Positions 57,247-64,000 of a stretch of DNA of 64,000 bases are shown here, one piece after another. The stretch is taken from NCBI RefSeq assembly GCF_016862635.1, contig NZ_BONI01000017.1, forward strand, positions 62,001-126,000, given 5' to 3'. The notes beneath the pieces are model-generated. The model did no database searches. It was not told the DNA's origin and was given only the letters and a program-made list of their open reading frames with translations. The position numbers were made by a program, and so were the translations under genes. Source of the stretch: Catellatospora coxensis. Its GTDB lineage: Bacteria; Actinomycetota; Actinomycetes; Mycobacteriales; Micromonosporaceae. Numbering within the stretch: position 1 is the first letter of the stretch; each line of letters starts with the position of its first letter.

Positions 57247-57285
57247 TTCGCCCCAAGGCGGCGCGGCGCGGTGCGGTGTGAAAGC

Positions 57286-57324
57286 GGAAGGCCCCGCCTC
57301 GCGGGTGCGAGGCGGGGCCTTCCG
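57286..57324 (-). terminator. Terminator after rplA
   Basis: GGAAGGCCCCGCCTCGC and GCGAGGCGGGGCCTTCC form a perfect 17-bp stem around GGGT, about 20 bases past the rplA stop. Confidence 0.8.
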
Positions 57325-57342
57325 GCTGGAGAACGAGGCGGA

Positions 57343-58056
57343 TCAGGCCTCGGGGTTCTCCTGGATGTTGCGGGTCACGTTGGGGTCGACCGGGATGCCG
57401 GGGCCCATCGTGGTGGTGACGAAGACCTTCTTCAGGTACTTGCCCTTGGACGCCGACGGCTTGGACCGCAGCACCTCCTCCAGCACCGCGGCGTAGTTGT
57501 CGACCAGCTGCTCCGCAGTGAACGACGCCTTGCCGATGATCAGGTGCAGGTTCGAGTGCTTGTCCACGCGGAAGGTGATCTTTCCGCCCTTGATGTCGGC
57601 CACCGCCTTGGCGATGTCCATGGTGACCGTGCCGGTCTTCGGGTTCGGCATGAGGCCGCGCGGGCCCAGGATCCGCGCGATCCGACCGATCTTGGCCATC
57701 TGGTCCGGCGTCGCGATCGCGGCGTCGAAGTCCAGCCAGCCTTCCTGAATGCGGGCCACCAGCTCGTCGGTCCCGACGGCGTCGGCGCCGGCGGCGGTCG
57801 CCTCGGCGGCCTTCTCGCCGGAGGCGAAGACGATCACGCGGGCGGTCTTACCGGTGCCGTGCGGCAGGTTGACCACGCCGCGGACCATCTGGTCCGCCTT
57901 GCGGGGGTCGACGCCGAGGCGCATCGCGACCTCGACCGTGGCGTCGAACTTGACCTTGGTGGTGTCCTTCGCCAGCTTGATCGCCTCGACCGGGGTGTAC
58001 AGCTTGTCCCGGTCGACCTGCTCAGCGGACTTGTTGTAGCTCTTGCCGTGCTTCAT
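57343..58056 (-). CDS. rplA: 50S ribosomal protein L1
   Basis: 237 residues: [100 protein letters not shown]. It lies on the L1 stalk and expels deacylated tRNA; also a translational repressor of rplK-rplA elsewhere. A 7-bp hairpin, ATGCCGC-GT-GCGGCAT (58130-58145), abuts the rplK stop. Confidence 0.98.
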   Translation of the reverse strand: MKHGKSYNKSAEQVDRDKLYTPVEAIKLAKDTTKVKFDATVEVAMRLGVDPRKADQMVRGVVNLPHGTGKTARVIVFASGEKAAEATAAGADAVGTDELVARIQEGWLDFDAAIATPDQMAKIGRIARILGPRGLMPNPKTGTVTMDIAKAVADIKGGKITFRVDKHSNLHLIIGKASFTAEQLVDNYAAVLEEVLRSKPSASKGKYLKKVFVTTTMGPGIPVDPNVTRNIQENPEA

Positions 58057-58145
58057 TTCTCAAGATCTCCTGTGGTTGTGTCGAGCCCTCACGGGGCCCT
58101 CCCACGAAACTTCGACCGTCAGGCGGCGGATGCCGCGTGCGGCAT

Positions 58146-58577
58146 TCAGTCCTTGACGGTGATGCCCATCGACCGGGCGGTGCCGGCGATGATGCGCTCG
58201 GCCATGTCCAGGTCGTTGGCGTTCAGGTCGGACATCTTCTTCTCGGCGATCTCGCGCACCTGGGCACGCGTCACCGAACCGACCTTGGTGGTGTGCGGCA
58301 CGCCGGAGCCCTTGGCGACACCGGCAGCCTTGATCAGGAGGCGGGCGGCCGGCGGCGTCTTCAGCACGAACGTGAACGAGCGGTCCTCGTACACGCTGAT
58401 CTGTGCCGGGACGATGTCACCGCGCTGCGACTCGGTCTGGGCGTTGTACGCCTTGCAGAACTCCATGATGTTCACACCGTGCTGGCCCAGCGCCGGACCC
58501 ACCGGCGGAGCCGGGGTGGCCTGGCCGGCCTTCAGCTGCAGCGTGAACGTCTTGACGAGTTTCTTCTTCGGAGGCAT
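58146..58577 (-). CDS. rplK: 50S ribosomal protein L11
   Basis: 143 residues from the ATG at 58577 ([20 protein letters not shown]); the in-frame extension upstream is leader. N-terminal thiopeptide-binding region: [21 protein letters not shown]-terminal 23S-binding domain: [20 protein letters not shown] and [19 protein letters not shown]. It forms the GTPase-associated centre with L10-L12. It follows nusG after a 242-base gap (58578-58819), in which only weak promoter-like sequence was seen. Confidence 0.97.
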   Translation of the reverse strand: MPPKKKLVKTFTLQLKAGQATPAPPVGPALGQHGVNIMEFCKAYNAQTESQRGDIVPAQISVYEDRSFTFVLKTPPAARLLIKAAGVAKGSGVPHTTKVGSVTRAQVREIAEKKMSDLNANDLDMAERIIAGTARSMGITVKD

Positions 58578-58819
58578 GTCTACTTCCTGGGACTTGTCGA
58601 CCCGCCCGTTCGGCGGATCAGGGTGGTTTACACCGGACCGGCCGGTGCGTTCGCGCGCACGGTCAGCGCGCGGCACAGGCCGGACGTTCTAGGTTAGCGC
58701 ATACTCGCGGGCGCCTATCCGGCGAGGTGGCCCCCACCGGGCCGGATGTGAGCCGCGACGCGCTGAAACGCCGCGCGGCGGGGCCCCGAGGGGCACCCGC
58801 CGCGTCGTCACGTCTGCAA

Positions 58820-59536
58820 CTAGATCTTGGCGACCTGGTTGAAGTTCAGCTCGACCGGAGTCTCCCGGCCGAAGATCGACACCAGCACCTTGAGCTTCTG
58901 CTGGTCGGCGTTGATCTCGGAGATCGTGGCCGGCAGCGAGGCGAACGCGCCGTCGGTCACGGTGACCGAGTCGCCGACCTCGAAGTCCAGCACCCGGACC
59001 TCGGCCTTGGCCTTCTTCTGGCCGGCGCCGGGCTGCTCCACCGCGGGCAGCAGCCACTTCAGCACCTCGTCGAGGCTCAGCGGCGCCGGGCGGTCGGCCC
59101 GGTCCGTCGCGCCGACGAAGCCGGTCACACCCGGGGTGTTGCGCACGCACGAGTACGACTCGGGCGTGAGGTCCATGCGGACCAGCAGGTAGCCGGGGAA
59201 GACCTTGCTCTGCACCTGGGTGCGCTTGCCGTTCTTGACCTCGACCTCTTCCCGGGTCGGCACCTCGACCTGGAAGATGAACTCCTCCATGTCGAGGCTC
59301 GTGATCCGGGTCTCGAGGTTGGTCTTGACCTTGTTCTCGTAGCCGGCGTACGAATGCACGACATACCAGTCGCCGGGCGCGAACCGCAGCTTCTGGCGCA
59401 GCTCGGCGGCCGGGTCGAACTCGTCCTCAGCGGGTGCCGTCGCAAGTGCGGGCTCGTCGGTCACCGCGACCGCGGAGGTCACCTCGGTGTCTTCCGTCTG
59501 GGCCGTCTCGTCGTACTCAGGCACGTAGCCGCTCAC
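58820..59536 (-). CDS. nusG: Transcription termination/antitermination factor NusG
   Basis: 238 residues. An acidic N-terminal extension of about 50 residues ([20 protein letters not shown]) precedes the NGN domain ([60 protein letters not shown]). The KOW domain is [20 protein letters not shown]. It couples RNA polymerase to Rho or to S10 on the ribosome. The start is GTG 59536, with weak ribosome-binding support. It follows secE by 14 bases. Confidence 0.97.
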   Translation of the reverse strand: MSGYVPEYDETAQTEDTEVTSAVAVTDEPALATAPAEDEFDPAAELRQKLRFAPGDWYVVHSYAGYENKVKTNLETRITSLDMEEFIFQVEVPTREEVEVKNGKRTQVQSKVFPGYLLVRMDLTPESYSCVRNTPGVTGFVGATDRADRPAPLSLDEVLKWLLPAVEQPGAGQKKAKAEVRVLDFEVGDSVTVTDGAFASLPATISEINADQQKLKVLVSIFGRETPVELNFNQVAKI

Positions 59537-59550
59537 TTCCGTAGTTTGTG

Positions 59551-59943
59551 TTACTTCGCGTCGCCGAAGACGAACAGCACGCCCTTGGCGTAGGCGAGGT
59601 CCAGCAGCGTCACGATGGCCATCATGAACGACACGAAGATCAGGACCACCGCGGTGTACGTCAGCAGCTCGTTCCGCGTCGGCCAGATGACCTTACGCAG
59701 CTCGGCGACGATCTCACGGACAAAACGTCCGATACGGCCGAAGAACCCGACCTTCTCGGCCTTCTCCGTGCTCTTGACCGCGCGGGAGCCCTTGCCGTCC
59801 GTCACCTTGCGGGACTTGGTCGCGGTGCCACCGCCGGAGACGCCGGACTCGTCGTCCTGGGTGTCGTCGTCGACAGCGTCGTCGAACACGTCGTCAACGT
59901 GCTCGGGCGCGGCGTCCTCGCCACGTCGGTTGCTCTCGGCCAC
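59551..59943 (-). CDS. secE: Preprotein translocase subunit SecE
   Basis: 130 residues, one membrane helix: an acidic/Ser-rich N-terminal extension of about 70 residues ([20 protein letters not shown]), the amphipathic helix [20 protein letters not shown], the signature [20 protein letters not shown] and the membrane segment ending [12 protein letters not shown]. It clamps SecY (28886-30214). It starts at the GTG at 59943. The 59944-60169 gap to tRNA-Trp must hold its promoter; none stood out. Confidence 0.96.
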   Translation of the reverse strand: MAESNRRGEDAAPEHVDDVFDDAVDDDTQDDESGVSGGGTATKSRKVTDGKGSRAVKSTEKAEKVGFFGRIGRFVREIVAELRKVIWPTRNELLTYTAVVLIFVSFMMAIVTLLDLAYAKGVLFVFGDAK

Positions 59944-60169
59944 TTCGCCCTACTTCCATCTCGCGGGGTGGTGTCGGAACCGTGAAGGGACACGATCCCG
60001 TGTGCCCGACGCAGTCGCACGAGGAGCACCTGTCACATCTGACCCGCCCCCACGCTGTGGGGCCGATACGGGCCATACGACCATGGTCCACCAGCCGAGG
60101 TCGTCTTGGAAGACAACCGGTGGGCCGATTCCCATGATCGCCCACCGCGGGCCGGTAGGCCAGAGCCAG

Positions 60170-60242
60170 CAGGGGCGACAGGACTCGAACCTGCAACCTG
60201 CGGTTTTGGAGACCGCTGCGCTGCCAATTGCGCCACACCCCT
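60170..60242 (-). tRNA. tRNA-Trp (CCA)
   Basis: 73 bases. Acceptor AGGGGTG/CGCCCCT with one U-G pair, D arm GCGCAATTGGCAGC, anticodon arm AGCGG-TCTCCAAAA-CCGC with anticodon CCA, T arm CAGG-TTCGAAT-CCTG. CCA is not encoded. Its position before secE is conserved in actinobacteria. Confidence 0.96.
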
Positions 60243-60392
60243 GTGCGGGAAATGCGCCCTGCCGGAGGCCGAAGACCACCGGCGGAGTTCATTAACCCCA
60301 CGGCCGACCAGTGTACGGGTAGACAGGCGAGTGGGCCAACTGGCACTCCCTATTTTCTCTCGCCACCGGCCGGCCGCCCAACCGAGCCGCCC

Positions 60393-60800
60393 TCAGATCT
60401 GCTTGACCACGACCCTGGCCTGCGCCAACACCTTCTCGCCGGCGCAGGTCGCGGTGAGGTCGAAGGTCACCAGATCGTCCTCGGACACACTCTTGATCAC
60501 CGCGGTGAACTCGACCTCGGTGCCCTCGTCGGTGTCGGGCACCGGCACCGGACGGGTGAACCTGACCCCGATGTCGAGCACCGCGTCGGCGGAGCCGACC
60601 CAGCCGGTGACCGCCCGGCCGGCCAGCGCCATGGTGTACATCCCGTGCGCGATCACCCCGGGCAGGCCCACTCCGACGGCGGTGCGCTCGCTCCAGTGGA
60701 TCGGGTTGAAGTCCCCCGACGCGCCCGCGTAGCGGACCAGGTCGGCCCGGGTCACCCGGAACGTCTGCAGCGGCAGCTGCTGGCCCTTCTCGAACGCCAT
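60393..60800 (-). CDS. MaoC-type (R)-hydratase, HadB-like
   Basis: 135 residues from the ATG at 60800 (MAFEKGQQLPLQTFRVTRAD; ATG 60812 would add four residues). Hotdog fold with the hydratase motif YAGASGDFNPIHWSERTAVG, the catalytic Asp/His pair, then LPGVIAHGMYTMALAGRAV. It is homologous to HadB of the mycobacterial FAS-II dehydratase, where the same gene order precedes tRNA-Trp. The organism probably lacks mycolates, so the substrate is open. It pairs with the gene upstream. Confidence 0.9.
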   Translation of the reverse strand: MAFEKGQQLPLQTFRVTRADLVRYAGASGDFNPIHWSERTAVGVGLPGVIAHGMYTMALAGRAVTGWVGSADAVLDIGVRFTRPVPVPDTDEGTEVEFTAVIKSVSEDDLVTFDLTATCAGEKVLAQARVVVKQI

Positions 60801-60801
60801 C

Positions 60802-61251
60802 TCACTCACCATGCCCTCGGACGACGAGCTTGCACACCACGGTCACCACGGGCTCGCCGGCCGGCGTGGCCAGCTCGGCGCGGGTGGTCAGGAAGTCGTG
60901 CCCGCCGCGGTGCGTGATGTCGTCGATGCTGCTGACGACGACCAGCTCGTCCCCGGCGACGATCGGGCGGCGGTACGAGAAGCGCTGGTCGCCGTGGACC
61001 ACGCGGGTGTAGTCCATGCCCAGTTCCGGGTCGGTGACGATCTGCTCCATGGCGGCGAAGCTCAGGATGATCGGGAAGGTGGGCGGGGCCACCACGTCGC
61101 GGTAGCCGGCCTTCTGCGCGGCCTCCAGGTCGTGGTACAGGGCGTCCTGCGCACCGATCGCGGTGGCGAACTCCCTGATCTTCTCGCGGCCCACCTGGTA
61201 GGGCTCGGTCGGCGGATAGGTCCGACCGGTGAATGACTGGTCCAACGGCAT
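60802..61251 (-). CDS. FAS1-like/MaoC N-terminal dehydratase, HadA-like
   Basis: 149 residues, hotdog fold without the full catalytic motif: REKIREFATAIGAQDALYHD, APPTFPIILSFAAMEQIVTD, RVVHGDQRFSYRRPIVAGDE, SIDDITHRGGHDFLTTRAEL. In mycobacteria HadA supplies the substrate-binding half of the HadAB heterodimer. Its stop lies at the start of the HadB-like gene, which supports a complex. It lies downstream of rpmG. Confidence 0.9.
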   Translation of the reverse strand: MPLDQSFTGRTYPPTEPYQVGREKIREFATAIGAQDALYHDLEAAQKAGYRDVVAPPTFPIILSFAAMEQIVTDPELGMDYTRVVHGDQRFSYRRPIVAGDELVVVSSIDDITHRGGHDFLTTRAELATPAGEPVVTVVCKLVVRGHGE

Positions 61252-61326
61252 ACCGGTGAACCTATGCCAGCAGGGGGCGGCCCGATGGGCCGCCCCCTGC
61301 TGGGAACGTCTGCTGGACCGGAGAGG

Positions 61327-61494
61327 TCAGCGGGTCTCGCGGTGCGCGGTGTGCTTGCCGCAGCGCGGGCAGAACTTCTTCAGCTCAATCCGATCCGGGT
61401 CGTTACGCCGGTTCTTCTTGGTGATGTAGTTCCGCTCCTTGCAGTCCACGCACGCCATGGTGATCTTTGGACGTACGTCAGTCGCCTTGGCCAC
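61327..61494 (-). CDS. rpmG: 50S ribosomal protein L33 (zinc-containing form)
   Basis: 55 residues from the GTG at 61494 ([20 protein letters not shown]), with [24 protein letters not shown] and ending HTAHRETR. The CVDC/CPRC pair makes it the C+ zinc-ribbon paralogue. The order tRNA-Thr, tRNA-Met, rpmG, dehydratases, tRNA-Trp, secE is the common actinobacterial one. Confidence 0.95.
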   Translation of the reverse strand: MAKATDVRPKITMACVDCKERNYITKKNRRNDPDRIELKKFCPRCGKHTAHRETR

Positions 61495-61671
61495 GGGAGT
61501 GCCTTTCTAGAACAAGCTTCTTTGAGTTACCGGCATACCAAGATAGACGACGTCCATCCAGACATGCAAAAAGGCTCGCCATGGCGACCCTCACACCGCG
61601 ACCAGGGAATAGACTCACCGGTCTGCGATCTCGCGTTGACTGGCGACACGCACCAGCGATTCAACACAGCG

Positions 61672-61744
61672 TAGCGGTGGCCGGAATTGAACCGGCGACA
61701 CAGCGATTATGAGCCGCTTGCTCTGCCATCTGAGCTACACCGCC
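61672..61744 (-). tRNA. tRNA-Met, elongator (CAT)
   Basis: 73 bases. Acceptor GGCGGTG/CACCGCT, D arm GCTCAGATGGCAGAGC, anticodon loop CTCATAA with anticodon CAT, T arm GCCGG-TTCAATT-CCGGC. The anticodon stem lacks the three G-C pairs of initiator tRNA, so elongator is the better call; tRNA-Ile2 with a modified CAT cannot be excluded by eye. Confidence 0.9.
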
Positions 61745-61753
61745 GTGGCGGGC

Positions 61754-61777
61754 ACTCCCGGTGGATGCACCGGGAGT
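61754..61777 (-). other. Hairpin between tRNA-Thr and tRNA-Met
   Basis: ACTCCCGGTG-GATG-CACCGGGAGT, a perfect 10-bp stem in the 40-base spacer; probably a processing signal in the dicistronic tRNA transcript. Confidence 0.6.
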
Positions 61778-61784
61778 CCGGTCG

Positions 61785-61857
61785 AGCCCCCTTACGGAAT
61801 CGAACCGTAGACCTTCTCCTTACCATGGAGACGCTCTGCCGACTGAGCTAAGGGGGC
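61785..61857 (-). tRNA. tRNA-Thr (GGT)
   Basis: 73 bases. Acceptor GCCCCCT/AGGGGGC, D arm GCTCAGTCGGCAGAGC, anticodon loop ATGGTAA with anticodon GGT, T arm TACGG-TTCGATT-CCGTA. First of the tRNA-Thr/tRNA-Met/rpmG group. Confidence 0.96.
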
Positions 61858-61964
61858 GTGCTCGTTGCCAGGTGATTTCCCACCTCGCCGCGCGCCTTGG
61901 TAAGAGTACACAACAACCAGCCGCCGCGGAAATCGGGATACCCCCGGGCGCGGCGCGGTGTCGC

Positions 61965-64000
61965 TCAGCCCACCGCGCGCAGGCGGCGGACCTCGCCCAG
62001 CGGGGTCGGTTCGGCGTCGGTCTGCGCGCCCAGCCAGGCCTCCAGCCGCTCGTACGGCAGCGGCCGGCTGAACAGGAAGCCCTGCCCGATGTCGCAGCCG
62101 ATCTCCTCGAGCAGCTCCAGCGTCAGCTCGCTCTCCACGCCCTCGGCGACCACGCTCAGCCCGAAGTGCCGCGAGATGTCCACCACGGCCCGCACGATGG
62201 CCAGGTCACCCGGGTCGGTGGCCATGCCCTGCACGAACGAGCGGTCCACCTTCACCTCGTGCACCGGCAGGCGGCGCAGGTAGGACAGGGACGAGTAGCC
62301 GGTGCCGAAGTCGTCCACGCTCAGGTGCACGCCGAGGTCGTAGAGCCGGCGCAGGGTCGGCAGCAGCCGGTCGACGCCGTCCACCACGCCGTCCTCGGTG
62401 ATCTCCAGGGTCAGCCGGTCGGGTGACACGCCGTACTCCTGGAGCAGCTCGTCCACCCGGTCCGGGAAGGCCGGGTCGACCAGGGTGCGCGGCGAGAGGT
62501 TCACCGCCACCGACAGCGGCCGCCCCGCGTCCACCCACTGGCGGGCCCGGCGCAGGCCTTCGCGCAGCACCACCTCGGTGAGCCGGGCGAGCTGCCCGGT
62601 GTGCTCGGCCACCGCGACGAAGTCCTCCGGCTGCACCGCGCCGTGCGTCGGGTGCTCCCAGCGGGCCAGGCACTCGACGCCGACCAGGCGGCGGTCCCGC
62701 AGCGTGACCTTGGGCTGGAAGTAGACCTCCAGCTCGTCGTTGTCCAGGGCGCGGCGCAGGTCTCCGGCCAGGCCGAGCCGGCGCACCGAGCGCGACTCCA
62801 GCGCCAGGTCGAACAGTTGCACGCCGCCGGCCAGCGCCTTCGCCGAGTGGGTGGCCACGTCGGCGCGCTGCAGCAGCGTCGCCGGGTCGGAGCCGTGCTC
62901 CGGGTGCAGGCTGAGACCGACCGCCGTGTCGACGTCCAGGGTCAGCGAGCCGAACGTCATCGGGTTCTGCAGCTGGCTGCGCAGCTCCGCGGCCAGCTGC
63001 AGCGCCGCCTCCGCGTTGGGCTGGCGCAGCGTCACCACGAACTCGTCGCCGCCGACCCGGCCGACCAGCGCCGCGGGCGGCGACAGCGTGCGCAGCCGGG
63101 TGGCGACCTCGGCCAGCAGCTGGTCGCCTGCGGCGTGTCCGAGCGAGTCGTTGACGTCGCGCAGCCCGTCGACGTCGAACATCAGCACCGCCACGACCTC
63201 GCCGGGCGCGCGGACCCGGACCGCCTCTTCCAGCGCCTGGTTGATGCGCCGGCGGTTGGGCAGCGCGGTGAGCGTGTCGTGGTACGCGTCGAAGCGCAAC
63301 CGGTCGACCAGGCGGTTGTTCTCCACCGCCACCGCGGCGTGCGCGGCGATCGCCTCCAGCAGGCGCACGTCACCGGGGTCGAAGGACAGGTTGTCGCCGA
63401 GCCGGCCCGCCACCTCGAGCGTGCCGATCACGGCCGAGCTGGCGCGCAGCGGCACGACGATGGCGTCCTTGGTGCCGTGCTCGCGCAGTTGCGCCCGCAG
63501 CTGGTCGTCGCCGAACTTGGCGCCGGCGGCGACGGTCTGCCCCGCCTCGACCGCCTGCTTGCGCAGTGATTCGGGGGCGCCGGCCACGTCGAGCAGGCCC
63601 TTGTCGTCGGCACGGGCGCTCAGCAGCACCTCGGGGTGGCGGCCCTGCGCCGGCAGCCACAGCGTCGCGTACTCGGCCTGGAGCACCCGCCGCACCCGGG
63701 CGAGCAGCACGTCGGGCAGGGTGCCGTCGTGCGGCGTGTCGGAGATGGCCCCGGTCAGGTCGTAGATCTCGGTCAGCGTCCGGTGCTGTGTCATCGACCG
63801 CGCATACGAGCGGTAGGCGACGACGAAGAAGACCAGCAACACCGCCATGAGCGCGAACGCCGCCGGACCCTGCTGCAGGATGAGCAGGATCGCCAGGCCG
63901 ATGGTGGTGGTGATGACCGCGACGATGAAGCCCGGCACCACCGTCGCCGCCGTCTCCTGGGGCGCGAACCGGCCCTGCACGAGGCTGATCACCCCGGTGA
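61965..64000 (-). CDS. GAF-GGDEF-EAL cyclic-di-GMP protein (5' end outside window)
   Basis: At least 675 residues; the frame continues to the window edge, so the N-terminus is probably incomplete. Two hydrophobic segments (GFIVAVITTTIGLAILLILQ, AAFALMAVLLVFFVVAYRSY), a GAF domain (residues 75-235 or so), GGDEF and EAL domains. The GGDEF half keeps FDVDGLRDVNDSLGHAAGDQ and RVGGDEFVVTL, so it is likely an active cyclase. The EAL half has ECLARWEHP (EAL reads ECL), NLSPRTL, EITEDG, DDFGTGYSSLSYLRRLP, KVDRSFVQ, VAEGVE and GQGFLFSRPL; all catalytic metal ligands and the Lys are present. A bifunctional enzyme is plausible; the net direction is unknown. Confidence 0.9.
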   Translation of the reverse strand, partial: TGVISLVQGRFAPQETAATVVPGFIVAVITTTIGLAILLILQQGPAAFALMAVLLVFFVVAYRSYARSMTQHRTLTEIYDLTGAISDTPHDGTLPDVLLARVRRVLQAEYATLWLPAQGRHPEVLLSARADDKGLLDVAGAPESLRKQAVEAGQTVAAGAKFGDDQLRAQLREHGTKDAIVVPLRASSAVIGTLEVAGRLGDNLSFDPGDVRLLEAIAAHAAVAVENNRLVDRLRFDAYHDTLTALPNRRRINQALEEAVRVRAPGEVVAVLMFDVDGLRDVNDSLGHAAGDQLLAEVATRLRTLSPPAALVGRVGGDEFVVTLRQPNAEAALQLAAELRSQLQNPMTFGSLTLDVDTAVGLSLHPEHGSDPATLLQRADVATHSAKALAGGVQLFDLALESRSVRRLGLAGDLRRALDNDELEVYFQPKVTLRDRRLVGVECLARWEHPTHGAVQPEDFVAVAEHTGQLARLTEVVLREGLRRARQWVDAGRPLSVAVNLSPRTLVDPAFPDRVDELLQEYGVSPDRLTLEITEDGVVDGVDRLLPTLRRLYDLGVHLSVDDFGTGYSSLSYLRRLPVHEVKVDRSFVQGMATDPGDLAIVRAVVDISRHFGLSVVAEGVESELTLELLEEIGCDIGQGFLFSRPLPYERLEAWLGAQTDAEPTPLGEVRRLRAVG

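Overview
This 64-kb window is chromosomal DNA from a high-GC actinomycete. GC-rich codon use, many GTG starts, the gene order around tRNA-Trp/secE/nusG and the RpoB, RpoC and S12 sequences all point to Actinomycetota. A Micromonosporaceae-type genome is my best guess. That guess rests partly on my memory of the intergenic repeat styles and has not been tested. I see no rRNA, CRISPR array, insertion sequence, phage or integron.

Layout. (1) Positions 1-7560, plus strand: a nitrate/nitrite assimilation operon made of the 3' part of a molybdopterin nitrate reductase, an FAD/[2Fe-2S] electron-transfer partner, nirB, nirD, and a uroporphyrinogen-III-synthase-like protein with a C-terminal winged helix. 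(2) 7588-8463: a polytopic membrane protein. (3) 8553-13830, minus strand: a thiamine operon behind a TPP riboswitch, in transcription order thiO-thiS-thiG-tenI/thiE-like-(mini-ORF)-thiD-thiC. A second, canonical thiE lies upstream at 14064-14696. (4) 14813-22923: single genes, namely a secreted GH18 chitinase, an MBL-fold hydrolase, a GlxA-type AraC regulator, an ABC-F ATPase, an RsmC-like methyltransferase, a proline-rich membrane protein and truA. (5) 23025-45282, all minus strand: the translation cluster, read in transcription order as rpsL-rpsG-fusA-tuf, then rpsJ to rplO (S10 and spc), then secY-adk-map, then infA-rpmJ-rpsM-rpsK-rpsD-rpoA-rplQ. (6) 45584-46759: two small membrane-protein genes between rpoC and rpsL. 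(7) 46803-59943, minus strand: secE-nusG-rplK-rplA, rplJ-rplL and rpoB-rpoC. A plus-strand membrane protein/GntR pair with two palindromic operators sits between rplA and rplJ. (8) 60170-61857: tRNA-Trp, two MaoC-type dehydratases, rpmG, tRNA-Met and tRNA-Thr. (9) 61965 to the window end: a GAF-GGDEF-EAL cyclic-di-GMP protein that runs off the right edge.

How the genes work together. The left operon takes nitrate to ammonium; a tetrapyrrole-type protein sits beside the siroheme enzyme NirB. The thi operon makes the thiazole and pyrimidine halves of thiamine under TPP control. The large minus-strand block is the growth-rate core: transcription (rpoA, rpoB, rpoC, nusG), protein export (secE, secY), N-terminal processing (map) and ribosome assembly.

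Most interesting signals: (a) three 23-24-codon mini-ORFs starting M(S/T)ERSE, each overlapping the start codon of the next operon gene; two of them also overlap the stop of the preceding gene. (b) A 24-nt hairpin-forming motif, identical upstream of rpsL and rpsJ and 22/24 upstream of infA. (c) Twin 22-bp palindromes spaced 42 bp before the membrane/GntR operon. (d) Near-perfect hairpins without U-tracts at several ribosomal operon junctions. (e) Long inverted repeats at convergent gene ends.
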